Assembly: GCA_019241915.1 (NCBI GenBank)
Contig: JAFAWI010000526.1
Span: 1-7,231, forward strand
Origin: Alphaproteobacteria bacterium
GTDB lineage: Bacteria; Pseudomonadota; Alphaproteobacteria; ATCC43930; CGMCC-115725
DNA: 7,231 nucleotides
Direction: 5' to 3'
Below, one piece after another: positions 1 through 6,437 of the stretch; position 1 is the stretch's first letter; each line of letters begins with the position of its first letter. Under the pieces are notes generated by a model. The model did not search any database. It saw only the letters and a list, made by a program, of their open reading frames with translations, and had not been told where the DNA came from. The translations under genes and the position numbers were made by a program.

Positions 1-794
1 GCAGCGGCGCCGCCGTATTTGCCATCGCCGAGAATAGGCGTGCCGATCGCGGCACAATGGGCGCGCAGTTGGTGCGTGCGTCCGGTAACCGGCAGCAGCG
101 CCAGCCAACACGCCTTGTCGCCTGCGGTGTCGATGACGGTGTAGTAGCTGACCGCGTCTTTGCCGTCATCGTCGGCATGGACGCGTTCGCGCCCGGCGCC
201 GCCGCGCTTGGCGAGCGCCAGATCGATCCGGCCTCGAGGCAGTTTCGGTCGGCCGGCGACGATCGCCCAGTAGATTTTCCGGCTACGCCTGTCGCGAAAG
301 GCGCGGGTGAAAAACGCCGCCGCCGCGGCGCCGCGGGCCAGCAGGAGCACGCCGCTGGTGTCCTTGTCGAGCCGGTGCACCAGACGCGGCCGCTCGGCAT
401 GGCCGAAGCGCAGCCCGTCGAGCATACCGTCAATGTGGCGCGTCGTGCTGCTGCCGCCTTGCACCGCGAGCCCTGGCGGCTTGTTGATGACGATCGACCG
501 GTCGTCGCGGTGGATCACCAAGTCGCGCAGCAGCGCCTCGTCGCGCGGTGTGGCCCGAAGGCTCAGCGATGACGCGAGGACGGTTGTCGCCGCGTCAAGC
601 AGCGGGACGCGGATCGTCATCCCCGGCGAGACGCGGTCGCCCGCCCTTGCCTTCCTGCCCTCGACTCGCACGGCGCCGGTCCGCAGCAGTCTTTCCAGCC
701 GGCCGTGCGCGAGGCCGGGGTAATGCCGGCGGAACCAGCGGTCGAGCCGCAGCGTGCCGTCGGCTTCGGCGACGGTGACCGTGTCGCCGATCAT
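1..794 (-). CDS. RluA-family 23S rRNA pseudouridine synthase (partial, 3' end off the window)
   Basis: Converts specific uridines of an RNA, most likely 23S rRNA, to pseudouridine. The reading frame is open from an ATG at 794 to the window edge, giving 264 residues without a stop. Residues about 13-70 resemble an S4 RNA-binding domain (LRLDRWFRRHYPGL, then RLERLLRTGAVRVEG). The catalytic domain follows: INKPPGLAVQGG at 103-114, the family signature HRLDKDTSG at 140-148 with the catalytic Asp143, YWAIVAG at 175-181, and TGRTHQLRAH at 237-246. Family members are about 300-330 residues, so roughly 40-70 are missing. The start codon overlaps the rarA stop as ATGA, which suggests an operon with translational coupling. 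The S4 domain fits the RluC/RluD branch, but the exact target uridine cannot be told, so no symbol is given. The family is certain; the subfamily is inferred. Confidence 0.93.
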   Translation of the reverse strand, partial: MIGDTVTVAEADGTLRLDRWFRRHYPGLAHGRLERLLRTGAVRVEGRKARAGDRVSPGMTIRVPLLDAATTVLASSLSLRATPRDEALLRDLVIHRDDRSIVINKPPGLAVQGGSSTTRHIDGMLDGLRFGHAERPRLVHRLDKDTSGVLLLARGAAAAAFFTRAFRDRRSRKIYWAIVAGRPKLPRGRIDLALAKRGGAGRERVHADDDGKDAVSYYTVIDTAGDKACWLALLPVTGRTHQLRAHCAAIGTPILGDGKYGGAA

Positions 795-2089
795 TTCGCT
801 GCTTCCGTGCCGCGCTGGCGCAGGCGCTCCCAGTAGTCGAGCCGCTTCTTGATCTCGCGTTCGAAGCCGCGTTCGGTCGGCCGATAGAACGCACGGCGCG
901 CGATGCCGTCGGGGAAATAGTTCTGGCCCGAGAACGCTTCCTCAGTGCCGTGGTCGTAGACGTAGCCCTTGCCGTAGCCGAGGTCGCGCATCAGCCCGGT
1001 CGGCGCGTTGAGGATGTGCTTGGGCGGCATCAGCGAGCCGGTCTCGCGCGCCATGCGCCGCGCCGCGCCGAACGCGGCATATGCCGCGTTCGATTTTGGC
1101 GCGGTGGCGAGGTAGATCACCAGCTGCGCCACCGCCAGCTCGCCTTCGGGCGAACCGAGCCGGTCGTAAGTGTCCCAGGCGGCAAGCGCCTGCACCAGCG
1201 CCTGCGGATCGGCGAGGCCGATATCCTCGACCGCGGCGCGGGTCAGCCGACGCAGCACGTAGATCGGGTCTTCGCCGCCGGCCAGCATCCGCGCCAGCCA
1301 ATAGAGCGCGGCGTCGGTGTCCGAGCCGCGCAGCGATTTGTGCAGCGCGCTGATGAGGTTGTAGTGGCCTTCCTGCGCCTTGTCGTAGAGCGGCGCGCGA
1401 CGCTGCACGATCTCGGCCAATTCGGCGGGACCGACCATATCGCCCGCGGGCAACCGGTCGATCTCCTCGACGAGGTTCAGCAGAAAGCGGCCGTCGCCGT
1501 CGGCCATTGCGCGCAGCGCCGCGCGGCCGTCATCGGTGAGCGGCAGCGTCTTGCCGAGCGCTGCCTCGGCCCGGCCCAGCAGCGTCTCCAGCTCGTCGTC
1601 GCCGAGCCGGTGCAGCACAAAGACCTGGGCGCGCGACAACAGCGCCCCGTTCAGCTCAAACGATGGGTTTTCGGTGGTGGCGCCGACCAAGATGACCGTG
1701 CCGTCCTCGACATAGGGCAGGAACGCGTCCTGCTGGGCGCGGTTGAAGCGGTGGATCTCGTCGACAAAGAGCAGCGTGCCCTGTCCCATCTCGCGCCGCT
1801 TGCGCGCGCCCTCGAACACCTTGCGCAGATCGGCAACGCCGGAGAACACCGCCGAGAGCGGCTCAAAGGCGAGGTCTGTGCCTTCCGCCAAGAGGCGCGC
1901 GATTGTCGTCTTGCCGCAGCCGGGCGGCCCCCACAGGATCATCGAGGCCAGCCGCTTTGCCGCCACCATGCGGCCGATCGGCCCCTCCGGCCCCAGCAGA
2001 TGGTCTTGGCCGACGATGTCGCCAAGCCGCCGCGGCCGCAGCCGGTCGGCCAGCGGATGCGGCGCCTTGTTTTCGAACAAGGTGGTCAT
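791..2089 (-). CDS. rarA: Replication-associated recombination protein A (RarA/MgsA), AAA+ ATPase
   Basis: A cytosolic, clamp-loader-like AAA+ ATPase that acts at stalled replication forks and single-strand gaps. It is 432 residues long; E. coli RarA is about 447. It opens with PLADRLRPRRLGDIVGQDHL. Walker A is GPPGCGKT at 54-61, Walker B LLFVDEIHRF at 106-115, sensor 1 GATTENPS at 136-143, and the arginine-finger region LLSRAQVF at 150-157. The C-terminal RarA-specific tetramerisation part includes LRGSDTDAALYWLARM at 253-268 and NAPTGLMRDLGYGKGY at 361-376. The frame stays open upstream into lipB, but family homology begins at the ATG at 2089, so that start is chosen. No Shine-Dalgarno sequence precedes it. 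It lies downstream of lipB across a repeat-filled gap and overlaps the pseudouridine synthase start by 4 bases. Confidence 0.96.
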   Translation of the reverse strand: MTTLFENKAPHPLADRLRPRRLGDIVGQDHLLGPEGPIGRMVAAKRLASMILWGPPGCGKTTIARLLAEGTDLAFEPLSAVFSGVADLRKVFEGARKRREMGQGTLLFVDEIHRFNRAQQDAFLPYVEDGTVILVGATTENPSFELNGALLSRAQVFVLHRLGDDELETLLGRAEAALGKTLPLTDDGRAALRAMADGDGRFLLNLVEEIDRLPAGDMVGPAELAEIVQRRAPLYDKAQEGHYNLISALHKSLRGSDTDAALYWLARMLAGGEDPIYVLRRLTRAAVEDIGLADPQALVQALAAWDTYDRLGSPEGELAVAQLVIYLATAPKSNAAYAAFGAARRMARETGSLMPPKHILNAPTGLMRDLGYGKGYVYDHGTEEAFSGQNYFPDGIARRAFYRPTERGFEREIKKRLDYWERLRQRGTEAAK

Positions 2090-2098
2090 TGTTGCGGG

Positions 2099-2127
2099 AA
2101 TATGGGGTTCGGCGAAGAGTGCCACAA
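2099..2127 (-). promoter_or_regulatory. Possible sigma70-type promoter for rarA
   Basis: Read on the minus strand, TTGTGG (2127-2122) and CATATT (2104-2099) are separated by 17 bases. They sit just downstream of the palindromic repeat and just upstream of the rarA ATG at 2089. Transcription would begin near 2092, giving an almost leaderless mRNA, which fits the missing Shine-Dalgarno sequence. Both boxes are imperfect, so this is only a candidate. rarA could equally be read through from lipB. Confidence 0.25.
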
Positions 2128-2130
2128 ATT

Positions 2131-2263
2131 CCTCTCCCGCGGCGCGGGAGAGGGTGGCTCCGGGCGCCGCCCGGAGACGCGTGAGGTCGACCGCGGCACG
2201 ACCCTCAGCCTCCCGCGGGTTCGCCGCGGGCCCCTCCCTCTGCCGCAATGCGGGAGAGGGAGG
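2131..2263. repeat. Compound palindromic repeat overlapping the 3' end of lipB
   Basis: Four hairpins lie side by side. Hairpin 1 pairs CCTCTCCCGC (2131-2140) with GCGGGAGAGG (2144-2153), a perfect 10-bp stem with a 3-base loop. Hairpin 2 pairs CTCCGGGC (2158-2165) with GCCCGGAG (2169-2176). Hairpin 3 pairs CCCGCGG (2212-2218) with CCGCGGG (2224-2230). Hairpin 4 pairs 2233-2246 with 2250-2263, 13 of 14 positions matched, and repeats the same GCGGGAGAGGG core as hairpin 1. Repeats with CCTCTCCCGC/GCGGGAGAGG arms are, as I remember, scattered through Rhizobiales genomes, so this is probably a dispersed intergenic element. It supplies the end of the lipB frame and fills most of the lipB-rarA gap. 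It may fold in mRNA as a 3'-stabilising or attenuating structure. No T-tract follows, so it is not a standard terminator. Confidence 0.8.
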
Positions 2264-2960
2264 TTTCGGATGCCGACGCCGATGCGAACACGTCGTCAAA
2301 TGTGTCGCGCAACGCGGCATCGACGTCGGCCATTGTCGCCGCAACGCCGAGGGCGGCCATCGAGGTGACGCCGTGGCCGGCGATACCGCACGGCACGATG
2401 CCGGCGTAGTGCGACAGGTCGGGGGCCACGTTGAGCGCGAGGCCGTGATAGGTGACCCAACGGCGCACGCGCACGCCGATGGCGCCAATTTTGTCGTCCG
2501 GCTCCGTGGCCTCGTTCCGGCCCCGCGCGACCCAGACGCCGGCGCGGCCGGTGCGGCGCTCGCCGGCGATGCCGAACCGTGCCAGCACGCGGATCATCCA
2601 CTCTTCGAGCCGCCACACATGACAGCCGACGTCGCGCTGGTGTTGTCCGAGACGCGGCCGGGTCAGGTCGAGCATCACATAGACCACGCGCTGGCCCGGG
2701 CCATGATAGGTGTATTGCCCGCCGCGCCCGCTCTTGAACACCGGCAGCCGGGCGGGCTGCAGCAAATCCCCGGCCTGCGCGCTGGTGCCGGCGGTGTAGA
2801 GCGGCGGATGTTCGAGCAGCCAGACCAGTTCGGGCGCGGCGCCGGCGTAGATCGCGGCGACGCGCGCTTCCATCTCGGCGACCGCCCGCTCGTAGGGCAC
2901 GAGCGCGTCGGCGACACGCCACTCGACGGCGTCCGCTCGGCTTCCCATTTCCACGTCCAT
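2205..2960 (-). CDS. lipB: Octanoyl-[acyl-carrier-protein]:protein N-octanoyltransferase (lipoate biosynthesis)
   Basis: Transfers octanoyl groups from octanoyl-ACP to the lipoyl domains of enzymes such as pyruvate dehydrogenase; LipA then inserts sulfur. The 251 residues show the full LipB pattern: WLLEHPPLYTAGTSA at 48-62, RGGQYTYHGPGQ at 79-90, YVMLDL at 94-99, KIGAIGVRVRRWVTYHGLAL at 157-176 with the catalytic Lys157, and GIVPCGI at 187-193 with the catalytic acyl-accepting Cys191. The core ends near ADVDAALRDTFDDVF at 211-225. The last 18 residues (234-251) are encoded by the palindromic repeat and look unrelated to the family. The start is taken at the ATG at 2960. A second ATG at 2948 (residue 5) is equally possible, since neither has a clear ribosome site. 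It is divergent from tRNA-Leu and probably shares the 2961-3022 region for promoters. Confidence 0.96.
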   Translation of the reverse strand: MDVEMGSRADAVEWRVADALVPYERAVAEMEARVAAIYAGAAPELVWLLEHPPLYTAGTSAQAGDLLQPARLPVFKSGRGGQYTYHGPGQRVVYVMLDLTRPRLGQHQRDVGCHVWRLEEWMIRVLARFGIAGERRTGRAGVWVARGRNEATEPDDKIGAIGVRVRRWVTYHGLALNVAPDLSHYAGIVPCGIAGHGVTSMAALGVAATMADVDAALRDTFDDVFASASASETSLSRIAAEGGARGEPAGG

Positions 2961-2965
2961 CGCGG

Positions 2966-2994
2966 TTGCGATGATACCGCGGATTTGCTACACG
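2966..2994 (+). promoter_or_regulatory. Possible promoter of tRNA-Leu
   Basis: TTGCGA (2966-2971) and TACACG (2989-2994) are spaced by 17 bases, placing a start near 3001, about 22 bases before the mature tRNA. A short perfect hairpin, CGCCTG (2995-3000) with CAGGCG (3004-3009), would lie at the 5' end of the precursor. The same 62-base gap must also hold the lipB promoter. A minus-strand TATCAT (2976-2971) could be its -10, but no good -35 box is visible. Confidence 0.35.
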
Positions 2995-3022
2995 CGCCTG
3001 CCCCAGGCGGGCATGGCTGCGA

Positions 3023-3109
3023 GCGGTCGTGGCGGAACTGGTAGACGCGCAGCGTTGAGGTCGCTGTGGAGGAAACTCCGTGGAAGTTCGAGTCTTCTCG
3101 ACCGCACCA
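3023..3109 (+). tRNA. tRNA-Leu, anticodon GAG, CCA encoded
   Basis: An 87-base type II tRNA. The acceptor stem pairs GCGGTCG (3023-3029) with CGACCGC (3099-3105), followed by discriminator A and an encoded CCA (3107-3109). The D arm contains GGTAGACGC. The anticodon stem pairs CAGCG (3050-3054) with CGCTG (3062-3066) around the loop TTGAGGT, giving anticodon GAG at 3057-3059, which reads CUC and CUU leucine codons. A long variable arm with a GGAG/CTCC stem around GAAA, expected for leucine tRNAs, precedes the T arm with its TTCGAGT loop. All stems pair, so it looks functional. No terminator with a T-tract is seen in the 88 bases before the next gene. Confidence 0.97.
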
Positions 3110-3197
3110 AATTGCGGGCTTTAGCACCCGAAGCCGCGCCGCGCTCGCCTTGCCCGTGCCTGCTCCCTGAATGAGTATCGCCAGATTGGGAACCGCG

Positions 3198-3560
3198 ATG
3201 CGCAAATCGATTTTGGCGATTTCGCTGCTTGCCGGGATTGCCGCCGCGGCGTCTGCCCAGGCGCAATCGATTGGCGGGAGGTATGAAGTCCACGGCACCA
3301 ATTTTGACGGCTCGCCCTACAGCGGCACCGCCACAATCACGCGCAGCAGCAATTCGACCTGCCGCATCCGATGGAGCACCGGGAGCACCTCGGAGGGGTT
3401 TTGCATGCTCGCGAACAAATCGTTCGCGGCGGCGTACAAGATGGGCAACGCCGTCGGCCTTGTCGTTTACGAGCTGCAGCCGGACGGCACGCTCGAAGGC
3501 GTCTGGACGATCGCCGACAAATCGGGCGCGGGAACCGAGACGCTGACGCCGATGCATTAG
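3198..3560 (+). CDS. Small exported protein of unknown function
   Basis: A 120-residue protein starting MRKSILAISLLAGIAAAASA. This is a classic Sec signal peptide: a positive n-region, a hydrophobic core at 5-18, and a cleavage site after ASA (residue 20) or AQA (residue 22). The mature part of about 100 residues is rich in G, S and T and has alternating beta-like strands (GRYEVHGTNFDGSPYSGTAT, GLVVYELQPDGTLEGVWTIA). Two cysteines, 55 and 69, could form a periplasmic disulfide. I recall similar proteins in Bradyrhizobium-type genomes being labelled fibronectin-binding protein, a name I would not trust without evidence. An in-frame ATG at 3171 would add nine residues before the signal peptide; 3198 is preferred because the signal peptide begins there. 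It follows tRNA-Leu by 88 bases and could be cotranscribed. Its stop overlaps the stop of the opposing gene. Confidence 0.8.
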   Translation: MRKSILAISLLAGIAAAASAQAQSIGGRYEVHGTNFDGSPYSGTATITRSSNSTCRIRWSTGSTSEGFCMLANKSFAAAYKMGNAVGLVVYELQPDGTLEGVWTIADKSGAGTETLTPMH

Positions 3561-4804
3561 CTGCCGGGCGCGGGCCTGTCACTCACGCGGCGCTGCGATA
3601 CGGCCAGCAGCGGCCGAGACGGATGGGCGCTCGTCCTGCCGTCGACCGCAACAAGCGCGATGAACCCGAGAATAAGCACCGGCGTAAAGCGGCCGGCCGG
3701 CGATACGAGCGGCGGGTTGAATAGCGGCGCAGCCACGACTGCCAGTGCCATTACCCATTCCGCGACGGACCGCGCCCGACCATCCGATGCGGTAATCCAC
3801 AGCAAGGCCGCAACCGTGAGAAAAACGAGATCGTGCAGAGAGACATGCGGTGCCGCAAAAGTCATTGCCGCGAGGACAATCGCGATCTTTTGGTCGACCG
3901 GTCGGTCACGGCGGAACGTCGCGTAAATCAGCCCGCAACCAATCGCACTTGCAGCAATCTGGCCGGCATTGGCTATCCCCGGCGGCAGTCCGGCCGAGGC
4001 AAGACAAGCATAGATGCTGATCCCCCAAATACGCGCATATTCGACCCATTTGACATCCGGCGCCGCATAGTTGCGGAGGGCAAAGTCCAACCATTCGCGC
4101 CACGGTTCCAATCCCAATACGAACGCGCTGGTCAGCGCGAGCATCACAGCGGCAACGGCCGACCAAGCCAGCGCCCGCCATGCTCGCGCGGCGACGAGCG
4201 CTACCGGCACGAGCAGCCAAAATTGCGGCTTGATCGTCAATAGACCGAGCACAGCTCCGGCCAGCGCCGGTCGCAGCGGCAGCAACCGAAGGCCGGCGAC
4301 AACCAATGCCGCGCTCAAAAAGGCGTTTTGACCCTGTGCCACGTTGAGAGCCGCGGCGGGGCCAAGGAGCGCGCCGCCAATAACGACCAGCCGATGATGG
4401 ATAGAACGTGAGCCGAACCACAACGCGGTACCGAGCAGCGCTGCACTCACGACCTGAAATCCAACATACGATGCCACGAACGGCAGCGCGCCGAAGGGCA
4501 GCATCGGCAACAAATAACTCGGCGGATACACGAAAGGGCGGAACGGCAGCGGCGCCGATAACCAATCGGCATAGGTGCGATTCAAATACGCTGTAAAGGC
4601 GTCACCGTCATAAAGCCCGGCGATATCGCCCGCAAAGAACCGTCGCACCGCACCGTGGAAAACCATCCAGTCGGTGCCGAGCGCGTTGAGGTTGAGGCCG
4701 ATTGCTCCAGGATGGCCGATCGTCGTGACGACGACGGTCCAGCTGTAAACGATTGCCGCTATGGCGGGCGCAAGAACGATGAGCGGGATCTGAAGTCGGC
4801 GCAT
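3557..4804 (-). CDS. GT87-family (DUF2029) polytopic membrane glycosyltransferase
   Basis: An integral membrane protein of 415 residues with about nine to eleven hydrophobic segments (for example 5-27, 96-128, 138-171, 179-205, 211-232, 279-296, 305-336, 348-362, 372-388). The first outer loop holds GTDWMVFHGA at 43-52, whose Asp45 matches the proposed catalytic Asp of GT-C-type GT87 enzymes. FVYPPSYLLPMLPFG at 91-105, AQGQNAFLSAALV at 156-168, LTIKPQFWLL at 189-198 and APHVSLHDLVFL at 318-329 are also family-like. Characterised relatives are mycobacterial polyprenyl-phosphate-sugar mannosyl- and arabinosyltransferases; the substrate here is unknown. The ATG at 4804 is chosen because the first membrane segment follows at once. 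An in-frame GTG at 4834 would add ten residues. Neither has a clear ribosome site. It stands alone, divergent from ivd and convergent with the exported-protein gene. Confidence 0.85.
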   Translation of the reverse strand: MRRLQIPLIVLAPAIAAIVYSWTVVVTTIGHPGAIGLNLNALGTDWMVFHGAVRRFFAGDIAGLYDGDAFTAYLNRTYADWLSAPLPFRPFVYPPSYLLPMLPFGALPFVASYVGFQVVSAALLGTALWFGSRSIHHRLVVIGGALLGPAAALNVAQGQNAFLSAALVVAGLRLLPLRPALAGAVLGLLTIKPQFWLLVPVALVAARAWRALAWSAVAAVMLALTSAFVLGLEPWREWLDFALRNYAAPDVKWVEYARIWGISIYACLASAGLPPGIANAGQIAASAIGCGLIYATFRRDRPVDQKIAIVLAAMTFAAPHVSLHDLVFLTVAALLWITASDGRARSVAEWVMALAVVAAPLFNPPLVSPAGRFTPVLILGFIALVAVDGRTSAHPSRPLLAVSQRRVSDRPAPGS

Positions 4805-4912
4805 GAGACCGGAGGGCGGTACCGCAGGCGTCACACTATCGGCCGGTTCAGGTTAACGCCGGGTCAATGCCGCACCCTCGCCGAACGCTGGCGCCGATGC
4901 CATATACCCGGG

Positions 4913-6085
4913 ATGCAAAACTCCCGGTTTGCGACGCTCGATCACGATCTCGGTCCCGAGATCGACCTGCTCCGCGCCACCGTGCGAGACTTCAGCGACG
5001 ACAAGATCGCGCCGATCGCCGCCGAGATCGACCGCGACGATCGTTTCCCGATCGAGCTGTGGCCGCAGATGGGCGCGCTCGGCCTGCACGGCATCACGGT
5101 CGAGGAGGAGCTGGGCGGCAGCGGCATGGGCTATCTCGCCCATTGCGTCGCGATGGAGGAGGTGAGCCGCGGCTCCGCCTCGGTGGGCTTGAGCTATGGC
5201 GCGCACTCCAACCTCTGCGTCAACCAGATCCGCCGCAACGGCAACGACGAGCAGAAGCGCAAATACCTGCCCAAGCTGATGTCGGGCGAGCATGTCGGGG
5301 CGCTGGCGATGAGCGAGCCCGGCGCCGGTTCCGATGTCGTGTCGATGCGGCTGCGCGCGGACAAACAGGGCGACCGCTATGTCCTTAACGGCAGCAAATT
5401 CTGGATCACCAACGGCCATTTCGCCGACACGCTGGTGGTTTATGCCAAGACCTCGCCCGACGCCGGCCCGCGTGGCATCACCGCATTCCTGATCGAAAAG
5501 GGCATGAAGGGTTTCCGCCCCGCGCAAAAGCTCGACAAGCTCGGCATGCGCGGCTCGCCGACCTCCGAACTGGTGTTCGAGGATTGTGAGGTACCGGCGG
5601 ACAACATTCTCGGCACGCTCGACGAAGGCGTGCGCGTGCTGATGAGCGGCCTCGACTATGAACGGGTCGTGCTGGCGGCGGGGCCGCTCGGCATCATGCA
5701 AGCCGCGCTCGACGCTGTGATCCCTTACATCCACGACCGCAGGCAATTCGGCCAGCCGATCGGCGAATTCCAGCTGATCCAAGGCAAGGTCGCCGACATG
5801 TACACGTCGGCCAATGCGTGCCGCGCCTATGTCTATGCCGTGGCGCGCGCCTGCGACCGTGGCGAGACCACCCGCAAGGACGCGGCCGGTGCGATCCTCT
5901 ACGCGGCCGAGAGCGCCACCAAGATCGCCCTCGACGCGGTGCAGATTTTGGGCGGCAACGGCTACATCAACGACTATCCGACCGGCCGGCTGCTGCGTGA
6001 TGCCAAACTGTATGAGATCGGCGCCGGCACCAGCGAAATCCGCCGCATGCTGATCGGCCGCGAACTGTTCAACGAGAGCGCGTAA
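4913..6085 (+). CDS. ivd: Isovaleryl-CoA dehydrogenase
   Basis: An FAD enzyme of leucine catabolism that oxidises isovaleryl-CoA to 3-methylcrotonyl-CoA and passes electrons to ETF. The 390 residues match the usual family length. The N-terminal helical domain covers about 10-125 (SYGAHSNLCVNQIRRNG at 94-110). The beta domain includes ALAMSEPGAGSDV at 130-142 and WITNG at 164-168. The C-terminal domain has DRRQFGQPIGEFQLIQGK at 275-292, LGGNGYINDYPTGRLLRDAK at 347-366 and EIGAGTSEIRR at 368-378. The catalytic base is Glu250 in LDYERVVLAAGPLG. Gly370 occupies the position where medium-chain dehydrogenases carry their glutamate, which separates Ivd from other acyl-CoA dehydrogenases. The frame is open upstream, but homology begins at the ATG at 4913, which has only a weak GGG before it. 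The usual leucine-degradation partners (methylcrotonyl-CoA carboxylase genes) are not the next genes here. Its 3' end is echoed at 6368-6427. Confidence 0.95.
   Translation: MQNSRFATLDHDLGPEIDLLRATVRDFSDDKIAPIAAEIDRDDRFPIELWPQMGALGLHGITVEEELGGSGMGYLAHCVAMEEVSRGSASVGLSYGAHSNLCVNQIRRNGNDEQKRKYLPKLMSGEHVGALAMSEPGAGSDVVSMRLRADKQGDRYVLNGSKFWITNGHFADTLVVYAKTSPDAGPRGITAFLIEKGMKGFRPAQKLDKLGMRGSPTSELVFEDCEVPADNILGTLDEGVRVLMSGLDYERVVLAAGPLGIMQAALDAVIPYIHDRRQFGQPIGEFQLIQGKVADMYTSANACRAYVYAVARACDRGETTRKDAAGAILYAAESATKIALDAVQILGGNGYINDYPTGRLLRDAKLYEIGAGTSEIRRMLIGRELFNESA
6020..6080 (+). repeat. First copy of a 60-bp direct repeat (3' end of ivd)
   Basis: The last coding bases of ivd, for residues near GAGTSEIRR to ELFNES, reappear in degenerate form at 6368-6427. 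The final 16 bases, CTGTTCAACGAGAGCG (6065-6080), are identical in both copies. Aligned by eye with one single-base gap, about 48 of 61 columns agree. This copy is the functional one. Confidence 0.7.
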
Positions 6086-6120
6086 TTGACAGGCAAAGCG
6101 AGTGAGACCAATTTGACGAT

Positions 6121-6360
6121 ATGGCCGATAATGTATCGCTTGAATTTCTTGGCGCCCAAATGGAGCGCATGCTTGCGGATCAAGCGGCGACGCGCGAGGA
6201 CATCCGCGGGCTGCGCGAGGACATGCGTGTCCTGACCGCGATCGTGCTGCGGCACGAAAACACGCTGGTCGATATGTTGCAGCAAGTCCGGGCGATGGTG
6301 TCGCAGCATTCGCGCTTCAACGATCGCTTGCACCGGCTTGAGGAACAGCCGGCGCAATAG
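6121..6360 (+). CDS. Small coiled-coil protein of unknown function
   Basis: A 79-residue soluble protein beginning MADNVSLEFLGAQMERMLAD. From about residue 10 to 76 it is almost wholly predicted helix, rich in L, R, E, D and Q, with heptad-like hydrophobic spacing (MERMLADQAATREDIRGL, LREDMRVLTAIVLRHENTL, then RFNDRLHRLEE). It has no signal peptide, membrane segment or cysteine. Small coiled-coil proteins of this style are, as I recall, common hypothetical proteins in Rhizobiales; the function is unknown. It starts 35 bases after the ivd stop on the same strand, so cotranscription is likely. A TTGACA lies right after the ivd stop (6086-6091), but the matching -10 at 17 bases (CAATTT) is poor. 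A GTGAG about 14 bases upstream of the ATG is a weak ribosome site. The helical pattern and clean start support it over the antisense frame. Confidence 0.7.
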   Translation: MADNVSLEFLGAQMERMLADQAATREDIRGLREDMRVLTAIVLRHENTLVDMLQQVRAMVSQHSRFNDRLHRLEEQPAQ

Positions 6361-6367
6361 CGGTTCC

Positions 6368-6427
6368 GGCGCCGCGCCAGCGAGATCAGCCGTACCCAGA
6401 TCCGCCTCATGCTGTTCAACGAGAGCG
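6368..6427 (+). repeat. Degenerate second copy of the ivd 3' end
   Basis: Sixty bases resemble ivd 6020-6080 over the whole length, with about 12 mismatches and one single-base gap, ending in a 16-base identical run (6412-6427). Read in the matching frame it gives ASEISRTQIRLMLFNESG, against TSEIRRMLIGRELFNESA in Ivd, so SEI and LFNES are kept. The Ivd frame is not intact here and the following codons run into the opposite-strand gene, so it is a relic rather than a gene. The two copies bracket the coiled-coil gene with a 347-base offset. Confidence 0.65.
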
Positions 6428-6437
6428 GGAATGCCTC

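Noticed and set aside
950..2368. A 472-codon plus-strand frame opposite rarA and lipB
   Set aside because: It is antisense to a gene with full AAA+ motifs, its peptide is rich in R, H, Q and G with no recognisable domain, and long shadow frames are expected in DNA of this G+C content.
2090..2488. An N-terminal extension of rarA into lipB
   Set aside because: The extra 133 residues are the out-of-frame reading of lipB and the palindromic repeat; RarA homology starts at the ATG at 2089.
3117..3134. A GGCTT/AAGCC hairpin after tRNA-Leu as a terminator
   Set aside because: The stem is only 5 bp and no T-tract follows.
4853..5782. A 309-codon minus-strand frame opposite ivd
   Set aside because: It mirrors the ivd coding frame codon by codon and shows no motif of its own; ivd is unmistakable on the plus strand.
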